Part shown: positions 27,057 to 36,014 of the stretch, piece by piece
Layout of the letters: every line of letters begins with the position of its first letter
Numbering within the stretch: position 1 is the first letter of the stretch
Assembly (NCBI RefSeq): GCF_024584705.1
Contig: NZ_CP097384.1
Span: forward strand, 1,302,001 to 1,366,000
DNA length: 64,000 bases
DNA from: Blastopirellula sp. J2-11
GTDB taxonomy: Bacteria; Planctomycetota; Planctomycetia; Pirellulales; Pirellulaceae
Reading direction: 5' to 3'
Notes under the pieces: generated by a model
What the model was told of the DNA's origin: nothing
Seen by the model: the letters and a program-made list of their open reading frames with translations, nothing else
The model's database searches: none
Translations under genes and position numbers: made by a program

Positions 27057-28680
27057 AGAGAATCAAGAGTTCGCCAAGCTTTTGAGTCGTCTGGTGAATT
27101 CTCCACTTGATAAAGAAGAGACGGAGGCGCTTGAGGAATTGCTGCTTGATCGACCAGAGCGACAACGAATCTATCTCGAGTACGTATGGCTAGATTCATA
27201 CCTTCTGGATTTTGGCCAGCAAGTTTCCAGAGGGTCGCTTGATCGTCCTGTGCCGGCAAATTCATTAAGACGCGGCATGTTCGCTTGGGGCGGGTATTTG
27301 GTGGCTGGATTGTTGTTTGTTGGCGGCTTTATCGCTTACCAATATCTGGGCGAACCGAAGATGCCTTCTGATGTTCCCCTTACAGCTTCTGCAAGTAACC
27401 CGCCGCCAACACAGACTCCAGTGGCTTCTCGCGAAAATGCCGAATCATTCTCGAGCGCGAAATTTGATAGCGACTATCGTGCGGTCTTTCGTCAGGCGCC
27501 TTCTTCGACGACGCGAGGAGGCCGACTCGTATTCCAGAAAGACTACGTCCTGCAAGCTGGCATGACGAAAATTGAATTTGAATCGGGCGCTGAAGTCGTT
27601 TTAAGTTCCCCGGCAGTCTTTCATGTCGAGGGTAATAACAAGCTTTCAATCAGCTTGGGAAGTTGCTCCGTCTTCGCGCCTGAGGGCGCCCAAGGATTTC
27701 AAGTGGTTACTCCGACAGGTAATATCCTTGACCTGGGCACGAAATTTTCTGTCGCTGTTGAAGAGAATGGCGCAGCGAGCGTCGCCGTCGTCAGCGGAGA
27801 AGCGGAGGTGAGTATTCCGAACCGGCAAGCGAAGAAGATCCTTCAGGAGGGAGAATTCGCCCGACTCGACACGAGCTTGCAGATTTCCGATGAAGTCGAT
27901 GAATCTCAGCGTCGAGACAATTATGATTTGACCATTCCTGATCACATTGTGTCGTATAAATCGGTGCTTGATGAAACAGGAAGATCGGCGGAGCTTGCGG
28001 CTCTTACCGTGCAAAGAGATGGAGTTCATCGCACCTACCAGGCGGAAGATCTAATTCTGCCAGCGGTCACGCACTATCTCTCTCCTATAATTAACAACTC
28101 CATTGTTCCTGCTTCTGCTGGTCCCGAGGAATACGTTCGCCTAGGGCCGATGGATTTGTCTTTCACAAGAGGTTTCATCAATCCAGGAGGCAGCGAGTCG
28201 CTTCACCAAGGGGCTTTTGAGTTTGGACCTGACGGCACGCCAGGGATGAATATCGTTTTTTCTCAACCAGTCGTTAACTCGCCGGGGCCGGACATCATTC
28301 TATTTGATGTGCAACTGATTACCCATTCGCTATTGGGGGACATATTTCGACTGTATCCCATTTCTGATTCGGATGAAGCTATCCCAGTAATCATCAAAGA
28401 ATATGATATTGACGGGCAATCGAACGCCGCTCAGACAATCTCGACAAGTCGTCTTGTGCCATTGAGTTCAGAACGCTTTGAAGACGGTACGCCAATGCCG
28501 ATGTCGGAGCATTCGCAAATTGAATTTACGATTCCATGTCGCATTTTTACGGTTGGGATTGATCTCGACGACATGGGCATTCCACCAGGCGGCACGATCA
28601 AGGGATTTTTTCTCCAAGATGTCTTGGATGATGAAAATTTCATCGATCCTGTTGTCATCGTTGGACTTCCACCTTGTTAA
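27040..28680 (+). CDS. FecR-domain transmembrane protein, putative anti-sigma factor or sensor
   Basis: A 546-residue product started at the ATG at 27040, which has GGAG at the right distance; an ATG four codons upstream is also in frame. Residues 1-60 are helical and acidic (NEAEENQEFAKLLSRLV). One membrane segment lies at about 81-101 (FAWGGYLVAGLLFVGGFIAY). A FecR domain follows (MTKIEFESGAEVVLSSPAVF, GAQGFQVVTPTGNILDLGTK, VVSGEAEVSI). The C-terminal 250 residues align with the first FecR protein: LTVQRDGVHRTYQAEDLI, FSQPVVNSPGPDIILFD, TVGIDLDDMG and FFLQDVLDDENFIDPV. Topology predicts the cytoplasmic N-terminus meets the sigma factor and the large C-terminal region faces the periplasm. 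The sensed ligand is unknown. Confidence 0.84.
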   Translation: MANEAEENQEFAKLLSRLVNSPLDKEETEALEELLLDRPERQRIYLEYVWLDSYLLDFGQQVSRGSLDRPVPANSLRRGMFAWGGYLVAGLLFVGGFIAYQYLGEPKMPSDVPLTASASNPPPTQTPVASRENAESFSSAKFDSDYRAVFRQAPSSTTRGGRLVFQKDYVLQAGMTKIEFESGAEVVLSSPAVFHVEGNNKLSISLGSCSVFAPEGAQGFQVVTPTGNILDLGTKFSVAVEENGAASVAVVSGEAEVSIPNRQAKKILQEGEFARLDTSLQISDEVDESQRRDNYDLTIPDHIVSYKSVLDETGRSAELAALTVQRDGVHRTYQAEDLILPAVTHYLSPIINNSIVPASAGPEEYVRLGPMDLSFTRGFINPGGSESLHQGAFEFGPDGTPGMNIVFSQPVVNSPGPDIILFDVQLITHSLLGDIFRLYPISDSDEAIPVIIKEYDIDGQSNAAQTISTSRLVPLSSERFEDGTPMPMSEHSQIEFTIPCRIFTVGIDLDDMGIPPGGTIKGFFLQDVLDDENFIDPVVIVGLPPC

Positions 28681-29217
28681 CAGAAGTTGCCTGGATGCCA
28701 GGAATCACATTCTGCTAGGTGTTGTTGCTCCAGATCTTATGCTCCTGCAGCCACACGTCTAAAGTTCTTTCTGTTTCAACTCTAGGCCCTTTATCGCCCC
28801 GCAGTATCCACATAAATTATTGAGCCAATTTTGGCGTTGTGAAACCGAAGCTGGTGTCGCCGTGCTGGTCAAGTCAACCAGATCAATCTCACAAACTTGA
28901 GCGATGGTCCAATTGCTAAACAGAGACGATTCCACCGGAGTCCGTTTGATCCGGACCAGCGTCCGCTGAACTACCTCCTTGCTGTCCTTGCTTCGACTTC
29001 GAACCTCGTTCTCGTCGAAACAAGCTTCGCGATGCCTCATCCCGGGCGAAGCGATTTTCGATTCCTTTCAATTTGCCTTTTTGTGCTCTCCCGGTTCCCT
29101 GGTTCGCAGCCTCAACATTACGAGAGGAAAAAAAGTCGATCGGCGGCGATTTTCTTTTACAATAGAGGACTCGATTCCCACTTCGTCCTGCTGTATGAAA
29201 ACCCGCCGAGATTCCCT
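28681..29217. other. Gene-free stretch (537 bp)
   Basis: Lies between the FecR gene and the sulfatase, both plus strand. An in-frame extension of the sulfatase frame runs through the last 320 bases, but it lacks sulfatase homology and would bury the signal peptide. TACAAT at 29158-29163 could be a -10 box for the sulfatase, although no good -35 box is seen. No RNA gene or repeat was recognised. Confidence 0.5.
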
Positions 29218-30714
29218 ATGCCCATGCTTCGCAAGCTGCTTTCCGTCGTCCTGGCGGTCTATTGTCTACCGTTGGTCAGCCAAGCTGCCGAACTGGCCAG
29301 TTCTAAGCCCAACGTCATCTTGATCATGACTGACGATCAAGGGTATGGCCCGGTGGGCCGTCATGGCCACCCCTGGATTCAAACGCCTAACATGGATCAG
29401 CTGTACGACACCAGCGTCCGCTTCTCGCGGATGTTGGTCGCTCCGACCTGTGCTCCCACGCGATCGGCCCTGATGACCGGTCGCCATCCGATGCGCAACG
29501 GCGTGACCCATACGATCTTGGAACGGGAGCGAATGACGCTCGACGCGGTGACGTTGCCCCAGGCCTTGAAGCAGGTCGGTTATACCAGCGGTATTTTCGG
29601 GAAATGGCATCTGGGAGACGAAAACGAATACCAGCCGAATCATCGCGGGTTTGACGAGACTTTCATTCATGGCGCCGGCGGCATCGGTCAGGCTTATGAT
29701 TGCAGTTGTGCTGACGCGCCGGGCAATAAATACTTTGACCCGGCGATCCGTCATAACGGCAAGTTTGTCAAAACCGAAGGCTTTTGCACCGATCTCTTCT
29801 TCACCGCAGCGCTCGGTTGGATCCAGGAAAAGAAAGAGGCCGATGCTCCTTTCTTCGCCTATATTGTGACCAACGCGCCGCACGGACCATTTCTCGCTCC
29901 CGAAAAAGATAAGCAGCGGTTCAAAGAGTTGGGCTTTAGCGAATCCGAGGCCGGCTTCTACGGCATGATCGAAAACATCGACGACAATGTCGGCCGGTTG
30001 ATGGCCAAGCTGGAAGAGTGGAAGTTGCTCGACAACACGGTCGTCATCTTCATGTCTGACAACGGCATGACCGGCGGCGGCTCAGGCCGCATGGGCAAAC
30101 CGATCGGCAAGACGGCCAATGGCGAGACGCTCTATCCCTATAACGCGAAGATGAAAGGTTTGAAGGGTTCGAGCGATGAAGGGGGAGTTCGCGTTCCGTT
30201 CTTCGTTCGCTGGGATGGTCACGTCACACCCAATCGCGACGTCGATACGATCGCCGCTCATATCGACGTCTTCCCGACGATCGCCGCTTTGGCCGGCGCC
30301 CAGCTTCCCGCAGGTCAGGTCGAAGGCCGCAGTTTGTTGCCGTTGGTCGAAAACGAAAACGCCGATTGGAAAGATCGCTACCTCTTCACGCATCAAGGAC
30401 GCTGGAAAACCGGCGAGGAACCGAACGACTACCAGTGGAAAAACTTCGCCGTCCGCAATCAAAAGTATCGCCTGGTCGGTGAAAACGCGCTGTTCGACAT
30501 GGAAGCGGACCCCAGCCAAAAGACCAACGTCATTGATCAACATCCCGACGTCGCCCAAGCGATGAAAACGGCCTACGACGCGTGGTGGAAAAAGACTCGC
30601 CCCATGATGGTCAACGAAACGGCGAAGATGTCGCCCACCAAGCCGTTCTTCGAAGCGTTCTACGCCCAGGAGAAAGAGGAGGGGATCCCCGCTTGGGTTC
30701 CGCCGAAGTTGTAA
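29218..30714 (+). CDS. Secreted sulfatase (arylsulfatase family, formylglycine type)
   Basis: A 498-residue enzyme started at the ATG at 29218 so that the signal peptide (MPMLRKLLSVVLAVYCLPLVSQA) is N-terminal; the open frame extends 107 codons upstream without family similarity. Sulfatase hallmarks: metal-binding NVILIMTDDQGYG (D39, D40), the activation motif C78-A-P-T-R-S-A-L-M-T-G-R with the cysteine converted to formylglycine, FGKWHLG, and a second metal site VVIFMSDNG. It hydrolyses sulfate esters, probably on a sulfated polysaccharide, outside the cytoplasm. No formylglycine-generating enzyme is in the window, so activation must come from elsewhere. It converges on the beta-helix/cytochrome gene at 30755. 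Confidence 0.93.
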   Translation: MPMLRKLLSVVLAVYCLPLVSQAAELASSKPNVILIMTDDQGYGPVGRHGHPWIQTPNMDQLYDTSVRFSRMLVAPTCAPTRSALMTGRHPMRNGVTHTILERERMTLDAVTLPQALKQVGYTSGIFGKWHLGDENEYQPNHRGFDETFIHGAGGIGQAYDCSCADAPGNKYFDPAIRHNGKFVKTEGFCTDLFFTAALGWIQEKKEADAPFFAYIVTNAPHGPFLAPEKDKQRFKELGFSESEAGFYGMIENIDDNVGRLMAKLEEWKLLDNTVVIFMSDNGMTGGGSGRMGKPIGKTANGETLYPYNAKMKGLKGSSDEGGVRVPFFVRWDGHVTPNRDVDTIAAHIDVFPTIAALAGAQLPAGQVEGRSLLPLVENENADWKDRYLFTHQGRWKTGEEPNDYQWKNFAVRNQKYRLVGENALFDMEADPSQKTNVIDQHPDVAQAMKTAYDAWWKKTRPMMVNETAKMSPTKPFFEAFYAQEKEEGIPAWVPPKL

Positions 30715-30754
30715 AGCGGCGGAGGCTCCGACTGATCGCGGCGAATTTCGATGT

Positions 30755-33088
30755 TTAATTTTTGCCGTGATCGGTTGGCTCGACCGTTGGGTGCTGCTCG
30801 ATCCATTGTCGAATGATCCGCACTCCTTCATCGTGCACGATTTCATGCGCGATCGGCGGCATCTGGATGGCGGATTGGGATGACTCAAGTCGCCGCATCA
30901 AAATCGAGGCCTCGGGATGTCCCGGTACGATGTCGTACTTACGATCGCCAGCGCCTTGTCCGGCTGCGACCGGCGGCTTCCAGACGCCGTATTGAAACGG
31001 GTCGGTCTGCGCCGACCGTAAATCGAGCCCCGAAGTACTCGCTGTCCCCGTCGGGTTATGGCAATGGGCGCAATTGACTTCCAAGTAAGCGCGCGCACGC
31101 CGGTCGATGTCGCCGGTCGGATCTTGGAAGTCGGCCAGTCGAGGGCGCCGCGCTTCTGGCGGAGCGTTGCTTAACCAGCCGCGGGCGCTCCAATGCGACA
31201 ATTGATTTTCGCCGCCGTGCGGATAGGCGAACTCGCGGTTCAAATTGCGTGCGGTCGGGCCGAGCGGCGTGAACTCGCGATCATTGCGATGACAGTTCAA
31301 GCATTCGTTCGCGTTCGGCACGCGGTACTGATTGGTTCGACGCGCACCGTTCGTATGAATCCAACTGGCGTTGATCTCGCCCCCTCCCAGGCTTAGCATC
31401 GCCTCGTTTTGCTCATCGTTCCAGATATAGGCGAAGCCGTACCAACCGGTCTCCTTGCGGATTTGAATTCGCGTCTCCAGCAATGTTTGGCCGGCGTCCA
31501 GGTCGCGCATGTCGGTGGGATAGGCGAAGGTTTTGGCGATCACCGTCCCGACCGGAAAATCCAATACGTCGTCGTCGCGCCAATCGATAGACGCTGCTTT
31601 CGGTAAGCGGATAAAGCGATATTTCGAGGCGTAATCCGAAAAGAGCGGCGTGTTCAAGTCGTACGGAATTACGCCGTCGACTGGCTGCTGCGACGATCCG
31701 TCGCCGACAAACAAGCCCCATTCGGATAGTCGCTTGGGCGCGCTGCGATAAACGGCGACCGCTGCGCTGACGGTTCCCTGTGCTGGAGCGTGCGGCGTCA
31801 GTTTCACTTCGGACAGCGCCGCGATTGGTTTCTGATAGGCGTCTGTGTTTCGGATGATCTGGTACTTACCGCTCAGCAGATTTTGCGGCGTCAGTTGCCC
31901 GATTTGAATGTCGGCGAAGGTTGCTTCGCCATTGTTCTCTAGATAGATCAACGGCCCTTGCTTCTTTTCGTCGTAATTCGGAGGCCGCACGCCGTCGTAC
32001 AGAATGTCGGGAAACTGATCGCTGAAAAATGAGGCCAATTGTTGGGCCAAGATTCCCTGAGGTTGATCGCCGCCGCTGGAAAAACGGTTGTCGTGAATCG
32101 AGATGCGCTCGGGCGTCGGGTCAAAATTCGCATCCGAGTGGCGCGTGCCGGCCGTCTCATAGCTGAGCACGGCCAGATTGCACGTTTTGTTGGCCGAAAT
32201 CTCGTTTTGGAACAGTTCGACATCGTCGGTCGCCATCACCATCATGCCGGTGCCTGGGGGAAGCGTCGCCACCAGGTTACCCTGCGGAGCGAAGTTAACG
32301 TGGTTGTTCTTCGTCACTTGGTTGTTGAAGACTCGCACGCGTTTGCCGTTACGTTGCGGTAGACCCGGCAAATCGAAAACGAGAAGGCCTGCGGTGTTGT
32401 TTGTCGCCACGTTTTCGTAGACGTCTGCGTCGATCGTATTCTCGATCTCGATACCGGCGACGTTTCTCTCGGCCCGGCAGCGGCGAACGACGACCTGCCG
32501 CGATTGCCCAACATAGATGCCGGCGTCGGAAGCGCCGATCGCCGTGCACGCTTCGATCAAGACGTTATCGCACTGCACGGGATAAAGGCCATACGCGCCG
32601 TTGGTAGGCTTCTCGCCGCCGGTCCATTCGGCTCGCAGGCGACGAAAGATCACATTGCGGCACCCGAGCGTTTTCAACGCGGTCCCGGCAGCGTCTTCAA
32701 TCGCGAAATCTTCCAGCACTAGATTGTCACCGGTCGCCAACAAGCCATGCGAGCCGGTTCGCTGACCGGCGAACTGCAAAATGGTTTGGTCAGGCCCTTG
32801 GCCGCGAATTGTGACGCTGCTCGCCGCGACGTTTAGTTCTTTATCCAACTTGAAACGACCAACCGGCAAGATAATCACTTCACCGGGCGCCGCTGTGATC
32901 AAGCGTCCCTGCAATCGCTCTTGAAAGCCGTCGCCGGCGTCGATATTGACGATTGCCGGCGCCTGCGTCGTCGCTTCTTCCGCGAAAAGAGGAGCGAGGA
33001 TGACGCCTGCTGCGACCAGCGTCGATAGAGATGTGAGTGTGCGGAGCCAAGTCTGCGCGGGGCTTAAGAAAGGATTCTCGCCAAACAT
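30755..33088 (-). CDS. Fusion of parallel beta-helix protein and SO2930/HNE_0200-type diheme cytochrome
   Basis: A 777-residue exported protein (hydrophobic segment about 18-36). Residues about 45-400 form a right-handed parallel beta-helix (FRRLRAEWTGG, NVLIEACTAIGASDAGIYVG, RCRAERNVAGIEIENT, NQVTKNNHVNF). Residues about 440-777 match the family known from Shewanella SO2930 and HNE_0200: RLSEWGLFVGD, IPYDLNTPLFSDYASKYRFI, then heme motifs CLNCH (about 596-600) and CAHCH (about 673-677), and a C-terminal IQMPPIAHEIVHDEGVRIIR. From memory, in other bacteria these two parts are usually separate neighbouring genes; here they are one polypeptide. It lies 68 bases behind a DUF1559 gene. Function unknown; a secreted electron-transfer or polymer-acting protein is plausible. 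Confidence 0.85.
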   Translation of the reverse strand: MFGENPFLSPAQTWLRTLTSLSTLVAAGVILAPLFAEEATTQAPAIVNIDAGDGFQERLQGRLITAAPGEVIILPVGRFKLDKELNVAASSVTIRGQGPDQTILQFAGQRTGSHGLLATGDNLVLEDFAIEDAAGTALKTLGCRNVIFRRLRAEWTGGEKPTNGAYGLYPVQCDNVLIEACTAIGASDAGIYVGQSRQVVVRRCRAERNVAGIEIENTIDADVYENVATNNTAGLLVFDLPGLPQRNGKRVRVFNNQVTKNNHVNFAPQGNLVATLPPGTGMMVMATDDVELFQNEISANKTCNLAVLSYETAGTRHSDANFDPTPERISIHDNRFSSGGDQPQGILAQQLASFFSDQFPDILYDGVRPPNYDEKKQGPLIYLENNGEATFADIQIGQLTPQNLLSGKYQIIRNTDAYQKPIAALSEVKLTPHAPAQGTVSAAVAVYRSAPKRLSEWGLFVGDGSSQQPVDGVIPYDLNTPLFSDYASKYRFIRLPKAASIDWRDDDVLDFPVGTVIAKTFAYPTDMRDLDAGQTLLETRIQIRKETGWYGFAYIWNDEQNEAMLSLGGGEINASWIHTNGARRTNQYRVPNANECLNCHRNDREFTPLGPTARNLNREFAYPHGGENQLSHWSARGWLSNAPPEARRPRLADFQDPTGDIDRRARAYLEVNCAHCHNPTGTASTSGLDLRSAQTDPFQYGVWKPPVAAGQGAGDRKYDIVPGHPEASILMRRLESSQSAIQMPPIAHEIVHDEGVRIIRQWIEQHPTVEPTDHGKN

Positions 33089-33105
33089 GATGATTTAAAT
33101 CCGGG

Positions 33106-33133
33106 GAATCGCGCCGACTATTGGGCGCGATTC
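33106..33133 (-). other. Stem-loop between DUF1559 and beta-helix/cytochrome genes
   Basis: Perfect 10-bp arms (GAATCGCGCC and GGCGCGATTC) with an 8-base loop, 23 bases after the DUF1559 stop and 17 bases before the next start. No T-run follows on the minus strand, so it is more likely an RNA-stabilising or processing element than a full terminator. Confidence 0.65.
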
Positions 33134-33156
33134 TTGAGAAGCTTTTCGGAAACCGT

Positions 33157-34170
33157 CTATTCTAGCGTTACGACTTCGTTGCCTGCCATGGTCGACAAGC
33201 CGCGATAGGTCGTCATGTTGATCGTTTCGCTGATGAAATGCCCTGATGAGTCGCCGAATAAGAAGAGCGCTCCGCCAGGATGATAGCTGCGAAAACCGCT
33301 GATCGTATCGGTCGTATTGCCGACGCAGTCGGTCATGCTGTCGACATCCATATAGGACGATGTCACCGGATATTTGTTGATCTTTTCGTAGGTCGATCCG
33401 TAGATGCTGGCCGAATAGGGAACTCCAGCCGAGACAAAGTCACTAGGAATGGGAGTCGGAACCATCCACGCTTGGCCCGGAATCATCGTCGTCGAGACCG
33501 TCGTGCTGCCCCAGCCCTCGCCGATTTCTCCCCGCTTGCCGGTTGCTCCTTCGCCCATCGCGATCGTATTGCTGCTGCCATCGCGGACATCGGCCAAGCG
33601 CGTTTTTGAATTCACGTCAAACATGCCGCGTTCCGCCGCTGGCGCCGTCCGTGGATTACTGCACCATCCTAAATAGCCTCCGCGACTGAAGAGATAGGTG
33701 GTGATCGCCAGTTTGCTTCCCACGGAGTAGCCGCTGGCCGACAGAAATTCGAGCGTGAGCGTTTTGTCCCCGGCGTTCGATGGGCAGACGAAGGTGTCCA
33801 CAACCGTCTGCGCTACGACAGACGATTGATCCTCCCACGGTTCCGTCGAATCATACAAATCCTTCAGATTCCCTTGCTCCAAGAAAGGGAGCAGCGCCGC
33901 ATTGCCGCTGGTGATCCAATCCCCGCCGCCTGAACTCGACGTGCTGTAGTTAAGCGTCGCCGCCGGAGGGAAACTGCCGAACGTGTCATGATAGGTATGC
34001 AACGCGATGCCCATTTGCTTGAGATTGTTCGAGCAGGACATCCGTCTCGCCGCTTCGCGCGCTTGCTGAACCGCCGGTAAGAGCAAAGCGATTAAGACGC
34101 CGATAATCGCGATAACAACGAGCAGTTCGACTAGTGTAAAGCCCTGGCGGCCCACCTTAGAAGAAGACAT
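33157..34170 (-). CDS. DUF1559 prepilin-like protein
   Basis: A 337-residue protein started at the ATG at 34170, which has AGGGAG 7 bases before it and gives a short leader (MSSSKVGRQG); an extension of 62 codons upstream is rejected. Prepilin site G10/FTLVE, hydrophobic helix, PAVQQAREAARRMSCSNNLK, then GIALHTYHDTFGSFPPAATL, AALLPFLEQGNLKDLYD and DVRDGSSNTIAMGEGATG. The C-terminal motif is HPGGALFLFGDSSGHF, with D-S in place of the usual D-G. It precedes the beta-helix/cytochrome fusion, so the same type of gene pair (DUF1559 then secreted heme protein) recurs without a lipoprotein here. Confidence 0.9.
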   Translation of the reverse strand: MSSSKVGRQGFTLVELLVVIAIIGVLIALLLPAVQQAREAARRMSCSNNLKQMGIALHTYHDTFGSFPPAATLNYSTSSSGGGDWITSGNAALLPFLEQGNLKDLYDSTEPWEDQSSVVAQTVVDTFVCPSNAGDKTLTLEFLSASGYSVGSKLAITTYLFSRGGYLGWCSNPRTAPAAERGMFDVNSKTRLADVRDGSSNTIAMGEGATGKRGEIGEGWGSTTVSTTMIPGQAWMVPTPIPSDFVSAGVPYSASIYGSTYEKINKYPVTSSYMDVDSMTDCVGNTTDTISGFRSYHPGGALFLFGDSSGHFISETINMTTYRGLSTMAGNEVVTLE

Positions 34171-34607
34171 GGCGACGCTCCCTGTGAGAATGGAGAGAAG
34201 AGATAAGGAAGTGTGAGCGAGCGGATCTTTCACGGATAGATCGGCATCGCTTGATCTAAAGATCAATCCTACCGTGTAGCGATGGGAGTTACAGGAAAAA
34301 CCGGTTCGTTTATTTGATTTTACCGGCATTCTGAAATGACATGCGGTGGGTGGCAATAATTGCGATGTCGACGGTTTGGTGCTACGTCATGATTCTTGGG
34401 AGATCGTAGGTCGCGCCGAGCATCGCCGTTGGGGTGTCGGAAAGACGTACCAATCGTTGCTCACGGAAGATAAAGAACGCCGATCTTATCGGCCCGTATC
34501 GCTAGTGCTTCCCACTGCTGACGGGGAAGAGCGGCAATTTTGGATGCGAGTATTCAGCGCCGGCTAGAACCGGCGAACGATTTTGTTTCCGTCACATCGT
34601 CAGAGAT
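34171..34607. other. Gene-free stretch (437 bp)
   Basis: Lies upstream of a DUF1559 gene and downstream of the leucine-rich-repeat gene. A short GC hairpin (CGCCGG and CCGGCG, 34558-34575) sits 32 bases past the latter's stop but lacks a T-run. Nothing else is recognised. Confidence 0.5.
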
Positions 34608-35855
34608 CTAAAGGCTTTCCACTTCTTGCCCGGTCGAATTCAGCAAAGTGATTTTGCACTTGGGCAACGCTTCTTTCAGACGCTGGACCGCTTCCTTGGT
34701 GACCTTGGCGCCCAGCGTGACCTGACGCAGCGTCTTCACTTTCGCCACGATTTCGAGCATGTTCTCTGTAGCCGCTTCACCTTCGATCGTCAGCTGCTCT
34801 AGATTCGTCAACTTGTCCAAGCCGGCGAGCGACGAATCTTGAATGCCTTCGCCGACGTTCAATGATTTTAGATGGGTCGCGGTGGTGATCGCGGTGAAGT
34901 CTTCGACGCCGCGCACCTTCAGCAGCGAGAGCTGTGTTAGCTTCGTCAGCGTTTCCAGCGCAGGCCAGGCGTCCAACGGCGGCTCGACTTTCATCAGGCC
35001 GATTTCTAATGACTGTAACGACTTGATCGCCGCCAACTCTTGGACGAACTCCGGCGAAACGCGGACGCCGTCAAACGATCGCAAGTCGCCAAAATCGATT
35101 TCGATACGCTTTAGATTCGGCAGATCTCGCAGCGCCGGCGAAGCGCCCGCTGGCGTTTTTGAAGAAGTAATCCGAAGCGTTTCGAGCTGGGTAACCTTGC
35201 CGAGCGCCTGCCAGCCTGCGGCGTTGGGCCAGCGGACTTGATATAGGAAGAGCTCGCGGAGCGATGGGATACCGGCGATCGCATCGACCAGCTCAGGCGT
35301 CATATCGGCGTCAATCAGCGTCAGTTCCGTTAGACTGGCGCAGTCCGCCATGGGAGCCAATTTCTCGTTTTGCGTTTCACCGCCAACTAGCGTCAGATGC
35401 TTTAGTTGGCGAGCGCGGGCCAGAATCGCATAACCTTTTGGCGTCAGGGTAGTGCTGTCGAGATCGAGTTCTTCGATCGAAGAAGCGCCAATCGCGATCG
35501 CGTCGTCGTCGCTAATTCCTTGGCCGTAGGCGTTCATGCAGACCGGCGAGTCAAACTGAATGACTCGTCCAACCAATCCAGGCGCTGGTTGGTTCAGGAA
35601 CAGGGTCACTTCCTCCAGTTCGGCGAAAGCGTTTTCGCCAAAGAGGCCATCCGCCCAACTGGACGCTGGCTGCTCGTCTTCCTCCTCGGTTTCCGTCGTC
35701 AACGTCATCGCTCCTCCGTTGGCTGCAAGTTCGCTTTGTACGCTGGCGAAGCGAGCGGAACGGACGCGATAGTAGCCGACATAGGCGAGCAAGACCGCGA
35801 CAACAGTCACCGCCAGCATCAGGGCCAGCAGCGAGAAGCGGAAGAAGCGTTTCAT
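34608..35855 (-). CDS. Membrane-anchored leucine-rich-repeat-like protein
   Basis: A 415-residue protein with an N-terminal membrane anchor (RFSLLALMLAVTVVAVLLAYVG, residues 5-27) and no cleavage site, followed by an acidic linker (TETEEEDEQ). From about residue 75 come repeated leucine-rich units of 22-26 residues: IEELDLDSTTLTPKGYAIL, LKHLTLVGG, LTELTLIDADMTPELVDAIA, LRELFLYQVRWPN, LETLRITSSK, LKRIEIDFGDL, LQSLEIGLMKV, LTQLSLLKVRGVEDF, LKSLNVGEGIQDSSLAGL and LEQLTIEGEA. This is the cysteine-free internalin/RNase-inhibitor-like repeat seen in many planctomycete proteins, which serves protein binding. Not in an obvious operon. The partner is unknown. Confidence 0.75.
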   Translation of the reverse strand: MKRFFRFSLLALMLAVTVVAVLLAYVGYYRVRSARFASVQSELAANGGAMTLTTETEEEDEQPASSWADGLFGENAFAELEEVTLFLNQPAPGLVGRVIQFDSPVCMNAYGQGISDDDAIAIGASSIEELDLDSTTLTPKGYAILARARQLKHLTLVGGETQNEKLAPMADCASLTELTLIDADMTPELVDAIAGIPSLRELFLYQVRWPNAAGWQALGKVTQLETLRITSSKTPAGASPALRDLPNLKRIEIDFGDLRSFDGVRVSPEFVQELAAIKSLQSLEIGLMKVEPPLDAWPALETLTKLTQLSLLKVRGVEDFTAITTATHLKSLNVGEGIQDSSLAGLDKLTNLEQLTIEGEAATENMLEIVAKVKTLRQVTLGAKVTKEAVQRLKEALPKCKITLLNSTGQEVESL

Positions 35856-35959
35856 GATGAAAGGGCGTCGCTAAAAAAAGAGGGGCGAAGAGATACGCTG
35901 ATTGTACCGACCATGATTGACGGTTGCGAACGGCAAACAAATTTACGGAGAAAGCGCAC

Positions 35960-35990
35960 AAAAAAAGCCGCCGAGACAACCTCGACAGCT
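35960..35990 (-). terminator. Rho-independent terminator of cysS
   Basis: On the minus strand AGCTGTCGAG pairs with CTCGGCGGCT (10 bp including two G-T pairs) around a 5-base loop, followed by seven T. It begins 25 bases after the cysS stop codon at 36015. Confidence 0.88.
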
Positions 35991-36014
35991 TAGGGAGAAA
36001 CTTGGAACGCGGAA

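Noticed and set aside
28897-29217. 107-codon N-terminal extension of the sulfatase at 29218
   Set aside because: It would place the signal peptide in the middle of the protein and has no sulfatase similarity.
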